A DNA stretch of 64,000 bases, from assembly GCA_963740215.1 (NCBI GenBank), contig CAVUDJ010000015.1, positions 682,001 to 746,000 on the forward strand. The letters are read 5' to 3'. The notes beneath the pieces were generated by a model. It did no database searches, was not told where the DNA came from, and was given only the letters and a program-made list of their open reading frames with translations. The translations under genes were made by a program, and so were the position numbers. Below, piece by piece: positions 1 to 8,612 of the stretch. Numbering within the stretch: the first letter of the stretch is position 1; every line of letters begins with the position of its first letter. Origin of the DNA: CAVVAL01 sp963740215. Its GTDB lineage: Bacteria; Actinomycetota; Actinomycetes; Mycobacteriales; Cryptosporangiaceae.

Positions 1-826
1 CGCCCACACCGTCCGCGTACCGGGCGATCCAGCGCAGGCCGGCGGGCTTCACCAGGTCGTCGTAGGTGCGCTTGTCACCGGCGGCGACCAGGTCGTACGG
101 CGCTCCGGTGGCGTCGATGAGCTGCACCAGCGGGACGTCGATGATCCGGTCCAGTTCACGAAGGTTGCTGGTCTCGAACGACTGGACGAAGACAGCGGCG
201 TGCCGGTGCGCCAGCCCGTTGCGGCGCAGCGTGCGGACCAGCGGCTCCTCAAGCGACAGGCCGATCCCGTCGAAGTACGTCGGGTGCTTGGTCTCGGGGT
301 AGATGCCGATGCGGCGGCCGGTGCGCCGGCTCTCGCTCTTGGCGAGGTCGATGACCTCCTGCAGGGTCGGCACCTGGTACCGGCCGTCGTACAGGGTGTT
401 GCGGGGGCGGATCTGCGGCAGCCGTTCCTTGGCGCGCAACGTCTTCAGCTCGCGCAGCGTGAAGTCCTCTGTGAACCACCCGGTCACGGCACGTCCGTCG
501 ATCGTCTTGGTGGCCCTGCGAGCGGCGAACTCGGGACGGTCGGCGACGTCCGTCGTGCCGCTGATCTCGTTCTCGTGCCGGGCGACGAGCACGCCGTCCT
601 TCGTGGAGACCAGGTCCGGCTCGATGTAGTCGGCGCCGAGCGCGATCGCCAACCTGTACGCCGCGATCGTGTGCTCGGGCCGGTACCCGCTGGCACCACG
701 ATGCCCGATCACCAGCGGACGGGCCGTCTCCCCGTGTGACGCGGGCGCGCTACTGGCGGGTGCCGCGCCGGCGAGCATCGTGGCGGCGAGCACGGCGGCC
801 AGTGCGGCACGACGAAATGTGGACAT
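1..826 (-). CDS. glpQ: Glycerophosphodiester phosphodiesterase, secreted (3' end beyond window)
   Basis: It hydrolyses glycerophosphodiesters to glycerol 3-phosphate and an alcohol, outside the membrane. The ATG at 826 follows a strong GGAGGAGAG ribosome site. A signal peptide covers about residues 1-30 (RRAALAAVLAATMLAGAAPAS). The GDPD-family signature is visible: GHRGASG with catalytic His42, PEHT, then EPDLV, and later GIYPETKH. The gene runs off the left edge, so the C-terminus is missing. It is transcribed away from the L,D-transpeptidase gene. The family call is secure; substrate preference is unknown. Confidence 0.93.
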   Translation of the reverse strand, partial: MSTFRRAALAAVLAATMLAGAAPASSAPASHGETARPLVIGHRGASGYRPEHTIAAYRLAIALGADYIEPDLVSTKDGVLVARHENEISGTTDVADRPEFAARRATKTIDGRAVTGWFTEDFTLRELKTLRAKERLPQIRPRNTLYDGRYQVPTLQEVIDLAKSESRRTGRRIGIYPETKHPTYFDGIGLSLEEPLVRTLRRNGLAHRHAAVFVQSFETSNLRELDRIIDVPLVQLIDATGAPYDLVAAGDKRTYDDLVKPAGLRWIARYADGVG

Positions 827-1069
827 CTCTCCTCCTCGAGGCCCCGGCACTCGCCGGACCCGACAGGCAGCCCAACGCAGTCCGGCGACGGGGATGCGAA
901 CCGGGTGTGAACGGAGCGCGACGATCGGACAGATGCCCAGGTCGGAGTGGTCGCGACCGAAACAGAACTGGCACGGATTGGACCGAACATTTCCGCCGGA
1001 TCGTCCGTACCACTCCCTGGACGTGTACGCGGACCCGTGCACGTAGCAGCGACCACGGAGGGGACCCCG

Positions 1070-3214
1070 ATGCCGAGGCGAGTTGTGATCGATCCGTCCG
1101 GGTCGCCACGCCAGGTGCCACCACCCGCCGCCAGCTCCTCGTCCGCCCGCCGGCGGCGCCGTCCCGAGCCTCGTCGCGAGGACGAGTTCACGGTGATCGT
1201 GCCGACCGGGTCCATGCGTCCTGGCGCCGCCGCTCCGACCCCGCCGCGCCGCGACGTTCGACGTGAAGCCGCCGGACGATCGGGGACGCCCGCCGAAGAG
1301 CTGATCCGCCGTGCGGCCGCGAGCCGCGAGGCCGCCGAACGCAAGATCGCTGCACGCCGTGCCGCCGAGCCGCCGCAGACCTCCCGCCGAGCCGCAGCCG
1401 AGCCGCCACCCGTCCGCCGAGCCGCAGCCGAGCCGCCACCCGTCCGCCGGGCCGCAGCCGAGCCGCCGCCCGTCCGCCGCCCTGAACCGCCTCGCGCCGG
1501 ACGCCGCTCGCCTGAGCCGACCCCGCAACCTCCTCGCGCCAGCCGCCGGTCCCCCGAGCCGACCCCGCAACCTCCTCGCGCCAGCCGCCCCGAGCCGCAG
1601 CAGTCCGGACGCCGCTCCCCCGAGCCGCACCAGTCCGGACGCCGCTCCCCCGAGCCGGAGCGGTCCGGCAGGCACGCGACCGGGGAGCACCCGGCCGTGG
1701 GCCGACACGCCACCGGCGAGCACCCCACGATGAGCCGGACGACCGGCGAGCTGCCCACGGGCCGCCACGCCACCGGCGAGTTCCCGGCCGTGCGCGGCGG
1801 GCGGCCCGACGACACGACCGGTGAGCGGCGTGGTCCGGCGATCGCGGGTCGTGACATGCCGCGCCGGAACGTCCCCGACGGGCCGATCGTCCGGAACCGA
1901 TACGAGCCGAGCGAGCCACCCGCCGACAGCGAGAGCACCGGCCGTCACGGCACCGTCGCCGAGACATCGCCGAAGGACACGCCGACGACGGGGAACCGTC
2001 CGCAGCGCGGGCGCACGTGGCGAGACGGTCCGCGCGAGGACGCGGCCTGGCGCGACACCTCCCGGCGCGAGAGCCCTCGCCGCAGGCGGGGCGCGTCCCA
2101 GCCCCGGCCGCAGGCGGAGCAGCCGCGTCCCGTCGACGGGACGCCGAGCGCGACCGTCGTGAGCATCGCGGGCCGCGCCGCCCGCCGAGCGGCGGCCGAG
2201 CAGGCGGACAGCACCGACACGACGACGCGTAGCCGTGCCGCCCGGCGCGCCGCGGAAGCGCGGGCGGTCGAGGAGCAGTCGGCGATCACCACGGACGAGA
2301 TGCCTGCCGTGCGCACGCGGGCCGCTCGCCGCCGGGTGTCGTCCAGCCGTGACTTCTTCCGCCGGGACAGCCGCGACGCCAAGGGCCGCGAGCAGTCCCC
2401 GCACCGGGAGGCCAGGAACCGGCGAGCGACGTCACGCGACCTGCCACACGCCCAGGACACCGGCCCGCGCCGGCACCGCAAGCTGGAGCGCCGTCGCCTC
2501 GGCATCGGCATCGCCGTCCTGGCCGTCGTGGCGATCGGCGCCACATCGGCGATCGGCTTCGCGCTCAGCCGTCCGGACTCTTCCACACCGGTCGCGTCGA
2601 AGGCCGCCTCGGCAAAGTCGTGCGCCACGACGGGTCCTGGCCAGCGCGATGTGGAGGCGTACCTCGCCACCCGCGCCGGCCGGTACGGCCGGGTCGACGT
2701 AGACGGGCGCCAGTCCGCCATCGACTGCGCGGCGATCGCGTCGTTCCAGCGCTGGGCACAGGTGCCGACGCGGACCGGCTTCGCGGACGCGACCACCGGT
2801 TTCCTCGCGCGCCAGCTCGGTGCGATCCGCTACGACCAGTGCCAGGCTCCGGGCGACCGGCTCACGGTGTGCGTCGACCTGAACAACCAGGCGATGTGGG
2901 TCGTCCAGTCCGGGCGGATCATGCTCGGCCCGACCGCGATCCGCAGCGGGCAGTCCGGCGAGGAGACGCCTGCGGGCAGCTTCAGGATCACCGACAAGCA
3001 GCTGCGCGAGGTGGGCGAGGACGGCGCCGAGCAGCCGTACTACGCGGAGTTCCTCGACGACATCGGCTTCCACACCGCCAGCAAGCCGATGTACGGCACT
3101 GCCTCCGGCTCCACCGGCTGCATCAACCTGCTCGACCGTGACGCCAAGGCGCTGTACCGCCTGACCGAGCTCGGCACGGCGGTGAACGTCTTCGGTCGCA
3201 AGCCGGGAACGTAA
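1070..3214 (+). CDS. L,D-transpeptidase with very long repetitive cytoplasmic N-terminus
   Basis: Predicted peptidoglycan cross-linking enzyme making 3-3 bonds. The ATG at 1070 has GGAGGGGA just upstream; an earlier in-frame start at 947 lacks a ribosome site. Of 714 residues, the first ~475 are Arg/Pro/Glu-rich and repetitive (AAAEPPPVRR x3, RRSPEPTPQPPRAS x2, GRHATGEHP-like units). One membrane helix follows (~476-499), then a peptidoglycan-binding-like segment (~515-590) and a YkuD-type catalytic domain. His668 and Cys684 match the catalytic pair, but the usual SHGC reads STGC, so the second motif histidine is absent. A smaller paralogue lies at 59185-60048, sharing the C-terminal GRKPGT. 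The long basic domain suggests a cytoplasmic partner; that is inference. Confidence 0.88.
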   Translation: MPRRVVIDPSGSPRQVPPPAASSSSARRRRRPEPRREDEFTVIVPTGSMRPGAAAPTPPRRDVRREAAGRSGTPAEELIRRAAASREAAERKIAARRAAEPPQTSRRAAAEPPPVRRAAAEPPPVRRAAAEPPPVRRPEPPRAGRRSPEPTPQPPRASRRSPEPTPQPPRASRPEPQQSGRRSPEPHQSGRRSPEPERSGRHATGEHPAVGRHATGEHPTMSRTTGELPTGRHATGEFPAVRGGRPDDTTGERRGPAIAGRDMPRRNVPDGPIVRNRYEPSEPPADSESTGRHGTVAETSPKDTPTTGNRPQRGRTWRDGPREDAAWRDTSRRESPRRRRGASQPRPQAEQPRPVDGTPSATVVSIAGRAARRAAAEQADSTDTTTRSRAARRAAEARAVEEQSAITTDEMPAVRTRAARRRVSSSRDFFRRDSRDAKGREQSPHREARNRRATSRDLPHAQDTGPRRHRKLERRRLGIGIAVLAVVAIGATSAIGFALSRPDSSTPVASKAASAKSCATTGPGQRDVEAYLATRAGRYGRVDVDGRQSAIDCAAIASFQRWAQVPTRTGFADATTGFLARQLGAIRYDQCQAPGDRLTVCVDLNNQAMWVVQSGRIMLGPTAIRSGQSGEETPAGSFRITDKQLREVGEDGAEQPYYAEFLDDIGFHTASKPMYGTASGSTGCINLLDRDAKALYRLTELGTAVNVFGRKPGT
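1391..1650 (+). repeat. In-frame tandem repeats coding the Pro/Arg-rich domain
   Basis: Three near-perfect 30-bp copies (1391-1480) encode AAAEPPPVRR units. Two ~42-bp copies (about 1502-1585) encode RRSPEPTPQPPRAS, and shorter units encoding SGRRSPEP follow. All unit lengths are multiples of three, so copy-number change would keep the reading frame. Confidence 0.85.
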
Positions 3215-3373
3215 CAACACGAATATGCGCAAATACGCTCAGCAGCTTGCGCCTACCGACCGTTAAGTCCACCTGCTTCATACCTTAAGACAGCATTAGG
3301 AGACTGGGCTGCACAGGCGGTTACCCCCTAGCGTCAGGGGCTGTCCATCGAAGACAGAGAGAGGCGCCCCCTC

Positions 3374-4114
3374 GTGCATCACGTTCGTCAGCTGACGATC
3401 GGTTTCTTACTCCTGGTGACGATCTTCGTCGGCGTCTGGTCCATGCGGGACTCGTCGGACTCCGTCTACAGCATCAGCCGATCCGCCCCGGACGCCCAGC
3501 TCGACCGGAACGTGGCGGCCGGCGAGCCGAACCCCGCCTCCGAGACCGGCAACGAGGAGCAGGGCGGTTCGAAGCCCGGCACGTCCCCGTCGGGCTCGCC
3601 GTCGCCCTCCCTTCCCCCGTCCCCGTCGGCGAGCCCGAAGGCGGCGCCGAAGCCCGCACCGGCCAAGCCGGCGCCGAAGCCCGCGAACCCGGCCCCGAGG
3701 CCGAAGCCGGCCGCGAAGCCGTCCTCGGCCGACGAGGCCGCCAAGGCCCGCGTCGTCGAACTGGTCAACGTCGAGCGGGGGAAGCAGGGCTGTGGCGCCG
3801 TCCACTCGGACAGCCGTCTCGCCGCCGCCGCCCAGGGGCACAGCGCCGACATGGCCCGCCGCGACTACTTCGACCACACCACGCCCGACGGCGTCGACCC
3901 GTGGGAGCGCGCCAAGGCCGCCGGATACGAGACTCCGACCGGCGAGAACATCGCGATGGGCCAGCGCACCGCGGAGGACGTGGTCGACAGCTGGATGAAA
4001 AGCCCTGGTCACCGCGCCAACATCCTGAACTGCGACTCCAAGGCGATCGGCATGGGTCTCGCCCGCAACAGCGGCGGCAGCCCGTACTGGACGCAGATGT
4101 TCGGGTCGGTCTGA
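3374..4114 (+). CDS. Membrane-anchored CAP/SCP-domain protein
   Basis: The GTG at 3374 follows GAGAGAGG. A membrane helix or uncleaved signal (residues ~8-23, LTIGFLLLVTIFVGVW) is followed by a Ser/Pro/Lys/Ala-rich linker (~55-120). A C-terminal CAP domain (~125-246) contains VELVNVERGKQGCGAV, YFDHTTPDG, GENIAMG and SPGHRANILN, the metal-site and signature residues of SCP/PR-1-type bacterial proteins. It probably acts outside the cell at the wall. The biochemical role of bacterial CAP proteins is mostly unknown. Neighbouring wall-related genes fit an envelope function. Confidence 0.88.
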   Translation: MHHVRQLTIGFLLLVTIFVGVWSMRDSSDSVYSISRSAPDAQLDRNVAAGEPNPASETGNEEQGGSKPGTSPSGSPSPSLPPSPSASPKAAPKPAPAKPAPKPANPAPRPKPAAKPSSADEAAKARVVELVNVERGKQGCGAVHSDSRLAAAAQGHSADMARRDYFDHTTPDGVDPWERAKAAGYETPTGENIAMGQRTAEDVVDSWMKSPGHRANILNCDSKAIGMGLARNSGGSPYWTQMFGSV

Positions 4115-4254
4115 CGGATACCTGACAGCCCAGGACCATGAACTGCTCATCTTCGAGGTACGTAGGTCGGGGTGAGGAGCATCTCTATGGTGCGGTCGGA
4201 CGCTCCGTCCGGCCGCACCGGCTCAACACCTAGCTCAGGTCAGGGGTGACCATC

Positions 4255-4539
4255 ATGTCCGGTGGAATCATCGACGACGCCAGGGCAGAAGCGCTGTTCG
4301 TCACCGATCTTCAACGCTCCGACTCGCCCACGTCCGCCGAGGTCGAGCAGGCCATCCGGCGCGCGGTCCGCCGCCACGGCGGCACTCGCAACTGCGCCGC
4401 GCTGGTCGCCGCCGAGTTCGGCGAGCACCCGGAGACGGCGGTCGCGCGGATGCAGTGGGTCCTCCAGGTGCTCCACACATGCCCGCGCAAGGGACTCCCC
4501 CGGCAGCGCGTCAGCCACGAGAACGTCGCCGTCGCCTGA
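4255..4539 (+). CDS. Small conserved actinobacterial protein, function unknown
   Basis: 94 residues from the ATG at 4255; a GTG at 4246 is an alternative start. It has no signal peptide or membrane segment. The pattern ALFVTDLQRSDSPT followed by AAEFGEHPETAVARMQWV resembles a short family I recall from many actinobacteria that has no assigned function. It is predicted to be mostly helical (EVEQAIRRAVRRHGG). It stands alone between the CAP gene and the small membrane-protein pair. Confidence 0.7.
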   Translation: MSGGIIDDARAEALFVTDLQRSDSPTSAEVEQAIRRAVRRHGGTRNCAALVAAEFGEHPETAVARMQWVLQVLHTCPRKGLPRQRVSHENVAVA

Positions 4540-4609
4540 CCGTTCAGCCCGCTGTGGGCCGGCGCGCTCCAGGCGTACCGTCGGGGTCATCTCGACGCTT
4601 GGAGGCGTC

Positions 4610-4795
4610 ATGGAGATCCTGCTCACCGTACTGGTGTTCCTGGTCCTGATCGCAGGGCTTGCTCTCATCCTCTCGCGCAGGCGCGGTGCGCCCGGCGCCC
4701 ACTCCGCGAAGACCCACGTCGAGGACCAACGCCGACTCAAGGAGATCAGGACCGAGACCCCCTGGACGAACGAAGGGGGCATGGGGTCTGACTGA
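4610..4795 (+). CDS. Small single-pass membrane protein (MEIL family, copy 1)
   Basis: 61 residues from the ATG at 4610, with TTGGAGGC just upstream. An N-terminal helix (MEILLTVLVFLVLIAGLALI) spans the membrane, then comes an SRRRG positive-inside stop and a short charged tail. It is not a recognised family. The next gene begins MEILIGVLVVVTLIVG with the same topology and a similar upstream sequence, so the two look like a tandem duplication. Function unknown. Confidence 0.6.
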   Translation: MEILLTVLVFLVLIAGLALILSRRRGAPGAHSAKTHVEDQRRLKEIRTETPWTNEGGMGSD

Positions 4796-4827
4796 TCCAC
4801 CGATCCCTGACAGCCAAGGAGGGCGTC

Positions 4828-4980
4828 ATGGAGATCCTCATCGGCGTACTCGTGGTCGTGACCCTGATCGTGGGTTCCATCGTGATCGTGCGGCGGCGCC
4901 ATGTTTCGATCAGCGGCCGGACCCTGGATGACGCGCGGAACGAGGCACACCGCCACCCGGAGGTAGGGGGCGGAGCCTGA
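4828..4980 (+). CDS. Small single-pass membrane protein (MEIL family, copy 2)
   Basis: 50 residues from the ATG at 4828, preceded by AAGGAGGGC. The N-terminal helix runs MEILIGVLVVVTLIVGSIVI, followed by VRRRH and a hydrophilic tail ending PEVGGGA. It lies 32 bp after copy 1 and shares its first residues, topology and ribosome-site context. It is short and easily missed, but the paralogy and strong Shine-Dalgarno support it. Function unknown; it could be a regulator or accessory subunit of a membrane complex. Confidence 0.6.
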   Translation: MEILIGVLVVVTLIVGSIVIVRRRHVSISGRTLDDARNEAHRHPEVGGGA

Positions 4981-5070
4981 CGGATCGCCGCCGCGGTTCT
5001 GCTGGCAGCGCGCGGCACGGCGTGCGAACGTAGAGTTACACGCAGTGCTGGTCCGTTCCGGGAGGGACAC

Positions 5071-6558
5071 ATGGGCAAGGACGTCCCCATCACCACGTTC
5101 ACCTCCGAGGACCGCCGCCGTTACCGGCAGAAGGTGCGGCGATGCCTGGACGTCTTCGCGCGGATGCTGCGCGAGTCGCGATTCGACTTCGACCGCCCGC
5201 TCGCCGGGCTGGAGATCGAGCTGAACCTGGTCGACGCGCACGGAGATCCGGCGATGAAGAACGCCGAGGTGCTCGACGCGATCGCCGACCCGGCGTGGTG
5301 CACCGAGCTGGGCCAGTTCAACCTGGAAATCAACATGCCGCCGCTGGGCCTCGCGGCCACCGGCACCGCCGAACTGGAACAGGCGATCCGGGACAGCCTC
5401 AACCACGCCGAGCAGGCAGCCGTCACCCGCGACGCGCATTCCGTCATGATCGGCATCCTCCCGACCCTCCGCGAGAGCGACCTGGGCATCGGGACGCTCT
5501 CGGCCAACCCCAGGTACGCGCTGCTCAACGAGCAGATCTTCGCCGCGCGCGGCGAGGACCTGAACATCGCGATCGACGGCGTCGAACGGCTCTCCACCCA
5601 CGCCGACAGCGTGGCGCCCGAGGCGGCGTGCACCAGCGTGCAGTTCCACCTGCAGGTGAGCCCCGCGACCTTCCCGGCGTACTGGAACGCCGCCCAGGCG
5701 ATCGCCGGCGTGCAACTCGCCACCGCCGCGAACTCGCCGTTCCTGTTCGGCAAGGAACTGTGGCACGAGACCCGCATCCCCCTGTTCGAGCAGGCCACGG
5801 ACACCCGCCCGGAGGAGCTGAAGGAGCAGGGCGTACGGCCACGCGTGTGGTTCGGCGAGCGCTGGATCACGTCCGTCTTCGACCTGTTCGAGGAGAACAG
5901 CCGCTACTTCCCCGCGCTGCTGCCGATCTGCGAGGACGAGGATCCGCTGGAGGTCCTTGACCGCGGTGACATCCCGCACCTCCACGAGCTGACCCTCCAC
6001 AACGGAACGGTCTACCGCTGGAACCGCCCGGTGTACGCGGTGGTTCACGGCAAGCCACACCTGCGGGTGGAGAACCGCGTGCTGCCCAGCGGTCCCACGG
6101 TGGTCGACATCGCGGCCAACGGCGCCTTCTACTACGGGCTGGTCCGCGCGCTGGCTGAGGCCGAACGTCCGGTGTGGACACGGATGTCGTTCGCCGCCGC
6201 CGAGGACAACCTGCACGCCGCTGCGCGCACCGGCGTCGAGGCCAAGCTGTTCTGGCCAGGGCTGGGAGAGGTGCCGGCCAGCGAGCTGGTGCTGCGACGG
6301 CTGCTACCCCTCGCGTACGAGGGACTCGACCGCTGGGGCGTCGACGCGGAGCAGCGCGACCGCCTGCTCGGCATCATCGAACAGCGCTGCCTCACCGGCC
6401 AGACCGGCGCCACCTGGCAGACCAACACGCTGCACGCGATCGACGAGGCCGAGAACCTCGACCGGCACGCCGCCCTGCAGCGCATGACCCGGCGCTACAT
6501 CGAGCTGATGCACACCAACGACCCAGTCCACACCTGGCCTGTGGGGGCGGCCCGTTGA
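5071..6558 (+). CDS. GCS2-family glutamate-cysteine ligase-like protein
   Basis: 495 residues; the ATG at 5071 follows GGGAGGGACAC. The N-terminal LAGLEIELNLVD and TELGQFNLEINMPP are typical of carboxylate-amine ligases of the GCS2 group, which join glutamate to an amine such as cysteine using ATP. Later TVVDIAANGAFYYGLVRAL and the closing MTRRYIELMHTNDPVHTWPV also fit actinobacterial members. Actinobacteria make mycothiol rather than glutathione, so gamma-glutamylcysteine formation is uncertain; another amine acceptor is possible. It is a single gene, convergent with ogt. Confidence 0.82.
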   Translation: MGKDVPITTFTSEDRRRYRQKVRRCLDVFARMLRESRFDFDRPLAGLEIELNLVDAHGDPAMKNAEVLDAIADPAWCTELGQFNLEINMPPLGLAATGTAELEQAIRDSLNHAEQAAVTRDAHSVMIGILPTLRESDLGIGTLSANPRYALLNEQIFAARGEDLNIAIDGVERLSTHADSVAPEAACTSVQFHLQVSPATFPAYWNAAQAIAGVQLATAANSPFLFGKELWHETRIPLFEQATDTRPEELKEQGVRPRVWFGERWITSVFDLFEENSRYFPALLPICEDEDPLEVLDRGDIPHLHELTLHNGTVYRWNRPVYAVVHGKPHLRVENRVLPSGPTVVDIAANGAFYYGLVRALAEAERPVWTRMSFAAAEDNLHAAARTGVEAKLFWPGLGEVPASELVLRRLLPLAYEGLDRWGVDAEQRDRLLGIIEQRCLTGQTGATWQTNTLHAIDEAENLDRHAALQRMTRRYIELMHTNDPVHTWPVGAAR

Positions 6559-6638
6559 GGCACACCGCTTGCCGCGTTGTCGTCGGCTCACGTGCTGAAG
6601 CACGCTTCGCCTCTTCCGCCTTGCAATCGGTGCACCTC

Positions 6639-6677
6639 AACGGGCTCCACGTCAGTACTAGAAACGGGCTCCACGTC
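6639..6677. repeat. 15-bp direct repeat, 24-bp period
   Basis: AACGGGCTCCACGTC occurs at 6639-6653 and again at 6663-6677, in the 124-bp gap between the convergent GCS2 and ogt genes. A small GTGCT/AGCAC hairpin lies near 6590. No long inverted repeat is present here, unlike most other convergent gaps in the window. Confidence 0.75.
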
Positions 6678-6682
6678 GATGC

Positions 6683-7219
6683 TTAGAAGAGGGTTTGCGG
6701 GAGGGAGCCTTCCAGCGCGAGCAGCTGGCGCTTCGTCTCCAGCCCGCCGCCGAACCCGCCGAGCCCGCCACCGCTCGCGATGACGCGGTGGCACGGCACC
6801 ACGACGGGGATCGGGTTGGAGCCCATGATGCCGCCGATCGCCCTCGGCACCTCGTGCGGCGGCATGGTGGATCCGAGGTCGGAGCGGGTGCCGAGCTCCT
6901 GATAGCTCACGGTCTGGCCGTACCCGACCCCGGCGTGCAGGAGCTGAAGCACCGCACGCTGGGGCCCGGCGCTGAACCGCCAGTCGAGGGCGACGTCGAA
7001 GCTGCGCCGGCGACCGGAGAAGTACTCGTCGAGCTGGCGGCGGACGGCGTCGACCTCGTCGGCGAGTCCGAGCTCCGCGCCGGGGAAGCGCCGCGCCAGG
7101 TCGTCGGCCATCGCGTCGGCGGCGCCGAACGAGATCCGCACCAGCCCGGACGGCGTGACCGCGATACCGAGCGGCCCGATCGGGCTCGCGACCTCCGCCC
7201 AGCCGTACCGCTCGACCAT
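6683..7219 (-). CDS. ogt: Methylated-DNA--protein-cysteine methyltransferase
   Basis: A suicide DNA-repair protein that moves the methyl group from O6-methylguanine to its own cysteine. 178 residues from the ATG at 7219, with AAGGAGCG upstream. The active-site motif IPVVVPCHRVI is intact (Cys143), preceded by PRAIGGIMGSNP and followed by GGLGGFGGGLETKRQLLALE, all typical of the DNA-binding domain. It follows the MFS gene by 10 bp on the same strand, so the two are probably co-transcribed, with hairpin element A1 near the junction. Confidence 0.96.
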   Translation of the reverse strand: MVERYGWAEVASPIGPLGIAVTPSGLVRISFGAADAMADDLARRFPGAELGLADEVDAVRRQLDEYFSGRRRSFDVALDWRFSAGPQRAVLQLLHAGVGYGQTVSYQELGTRSDLGSTMPPHEVPRAIGGIMGSNPIPVVVPCHRVIASGGGLGGFGGGLETKRQLLALEGSLPQTLF

Positions 7220-7229
7220 CGTGCGCTCC

Positions 7230-8564
7230 TTACCTCGCAGTCTCCACTTGTGGAGTTTCGAGGGTTCCGCGGCCTCCGCGACCCTCGAACCTCCACAACT
7301 CAACCGGTGCCGGCGTGACCATTGCACCGCTCGGGTGCGACAGTTCGTCCTCGATCTTGCGGTCACGCCCGGCGAACAGCCCAGCGATGAGCTGCGGCAC
7401 CAGGAAGAACCCGGTGAGCGCGAGCGGGATTCCGTACCCGCCGGTGGCGTCGTGCAGTGCCCCGAACGCAAGCGGACCGGCGGCGGCGATCAGGTAACCG
7501 GTGGACTGTGTGAACCCGGAGAGCGCGGCCGTGTAGCCGGCGGTGCGGGTGCGCCACCCGATCATGGCCAGGGCCAGCGGGAACGCGCCGTTGCCGACGC
7601 CGATCAACACCGCCCAGAGCCATGGCATGGCGGCCGGGGCGAACGCGAGCCCGAGGTATCCACCGGCCGTGACCACCGTGAGGCCGGCCGCGACGGCACG
7701 CTGGTCACGCAGGCGGGCGGCGATCGCCGGCAGCAACAGCGACACCGGGATCCCGATCGCAGTGGTGAGCGCGAGCAGCAGGCCGGCCCGGGTGGCGTCG
7801 ATCCCCGCGTCGCGGAGAAGCTGCGGCATCCAGCCCATGACGATGTACGCGCCGAGCGACTGGGATCCGAAGAACACCGCCATCGCCCAGGCGGTCGGGC
7901 TGCGGAACATGTTGGGCCGCACGACGGGGCCGGTCGGCACGTGCCGGTCGCCGCGGCGCCGGGTCAGCTCGGTGTCGGGCGCGCGGGCGACCAGCCACGG
8001 AACCACCGCCATCAGCGCGGTCACGGCCCAGATGCCCAGCCCGGTACGCCAACCCTGGCCGACAGCGCCGGCCGCCGGCACGGTGATCGCCGCGGAGAGC
8101 GCGGTGCCGACAGAGAGCACCATCGAGTAGATACCGGTGACGGTGCCGATCTTCTCCGGGTAGTACTGCCGCACCAGGACGGGAACCAGCACGTTCGAGA
8201 CGGCCACACCCGCCAACGCGACGGCGCTGGCGAGGAAGAACGAGGCGGGCTCGGGCGCGATCGAGCGGCCGGCGAGGCCCAGCGCGAGGACCACCATGCT
8301 CGCGGCGACCGTGCGGCGCGCGCTGTATCGGCGGGCCAGCGCAGGGGCGATCGCGCCGAAGACGGCGAAGCAGATCACGGGCAGAGCGGTGAGCGCCCCG
8401 GTCGTCGCGCCAGTGAGGCCGAGTTCGGACTGCACCTCGCCAAGGAACGGCCCGACGCTCGTCACCAGCGGACGCAGGTTGAACGCGACCACCGCGACGC
8501 CGAGCAACGGCAGCAACCACACCGCCCGGCGGCCACGGACGCGTACAGTTTCCCTACTCACCAT
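7230..8564 (-). CDS. MFS transporter, CynX/NimT-like
   Basis: About 12 membrane segments in 444 residues. The N-terminal sequence LGVAVVAFNLRPLVTSVGPFL is characteristic of the cyanate/nitroimidazole-type MFS subgroup. The start is taken at ATG 8564; another ATG at 8576 would run into the putative operator. The last ~25 residues (WRFEGRGGRGTLETPQ) are encoded by the intergenic hairpin element A1, so the gene has been extended through a repeat. The divergent GntR regulator 48 bp away is the likely controller. Substrate unknown. Confidence 0.88.
   Translation of the reverse strand: MVSRETVRVRGRRAVWLLPLLGVAVVAFNLRPLVTSVGPFLGEVQSELGLTGATTGALTALPVICFAVFGAIAPALARRYSARRTVAASMVVLALGLAGRSIAPEPASFFLASAVALAGVAVSNVLVPVLVRQYYPEKIGTVTGIYSMVLSVGTALSAAITVPAAGAVGQGWRTGLGIWAVTALMAVVPWLVARAPDTELTRRRGDRHVPTGPVVRPNMFRSPTAWAMAVFFGSQSLGAYIVMGWMPQLLRDAGIDATRAGLLLALTTAIGIPVSLLLPAIAARLRDQRAVAAGLTVVTAGGYLGLAFAPAAMPWLWAVLIGVGNGAFPLALAMIGWRTRTAGYTAALSGFTQSTGYLIAAAGPLAFGALHDATGGYGIPLALTGFFLVPQLIAGLFAGRDRKIEDELSHPSGAMVTPAPVELWRFEGRGGRGTLETPQVETAR
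7249..7297. repeat. Hairpin element family A, copy 1
   Basis: Imperfect inverted repeat TGTGGAGTTTCGAGGGT ... ACCCTCGAACCTCCACA. It shares arm core GGAGTTTCGAGGGT and right flank CAACTSAACCGG with copy 2 at 29430-29472. It lies inside the 3' end of the MFS frame and 30 bp upstream of ogt. No U-tract is seen. It may attenuate or terminate transcription. Confidence 0.8.
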
Positions 8565-8569
8565 GACGG

Positions 8570-8584
8570 CAATCATACAATCAT
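8570..8584. promoter_or_regulatory. Putative GntR operator (direct repeat)
   Basis: CAATCAT occurs twice (8570-8576 and 8578-8584) in the 48-bp gap between divergent MFS and GntR genes. The sequence TCATACAATCATGGGATGA is also weakly dyadic. Position and repetition suggest the binding site of the adjacent regulator. This is inference. Confidence 0.5.
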
Positions 8585-8612
8585 GGGATGACCTGACGAT
8601 TGAGGGAGACCG

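Noticed and set aside
1391..1650. CRISPR-like array
   Set aside because: Repeats are contiguous without spacers, multiples of three and inside a coding region; no cas genes.
4240..6216. Long minus-strand open frame opposite the GCS2 and small membrane genes
   Set aside because: It is a shadow caused by high GC; the plus-strand genes have ribosome sites and recognisable families.
7155..8591. Plus-strand open frame across the MFS gene
   Set aside because: Arg/Gly/His-rich composition with no motif; antisense of a clear 12-helix transporter.
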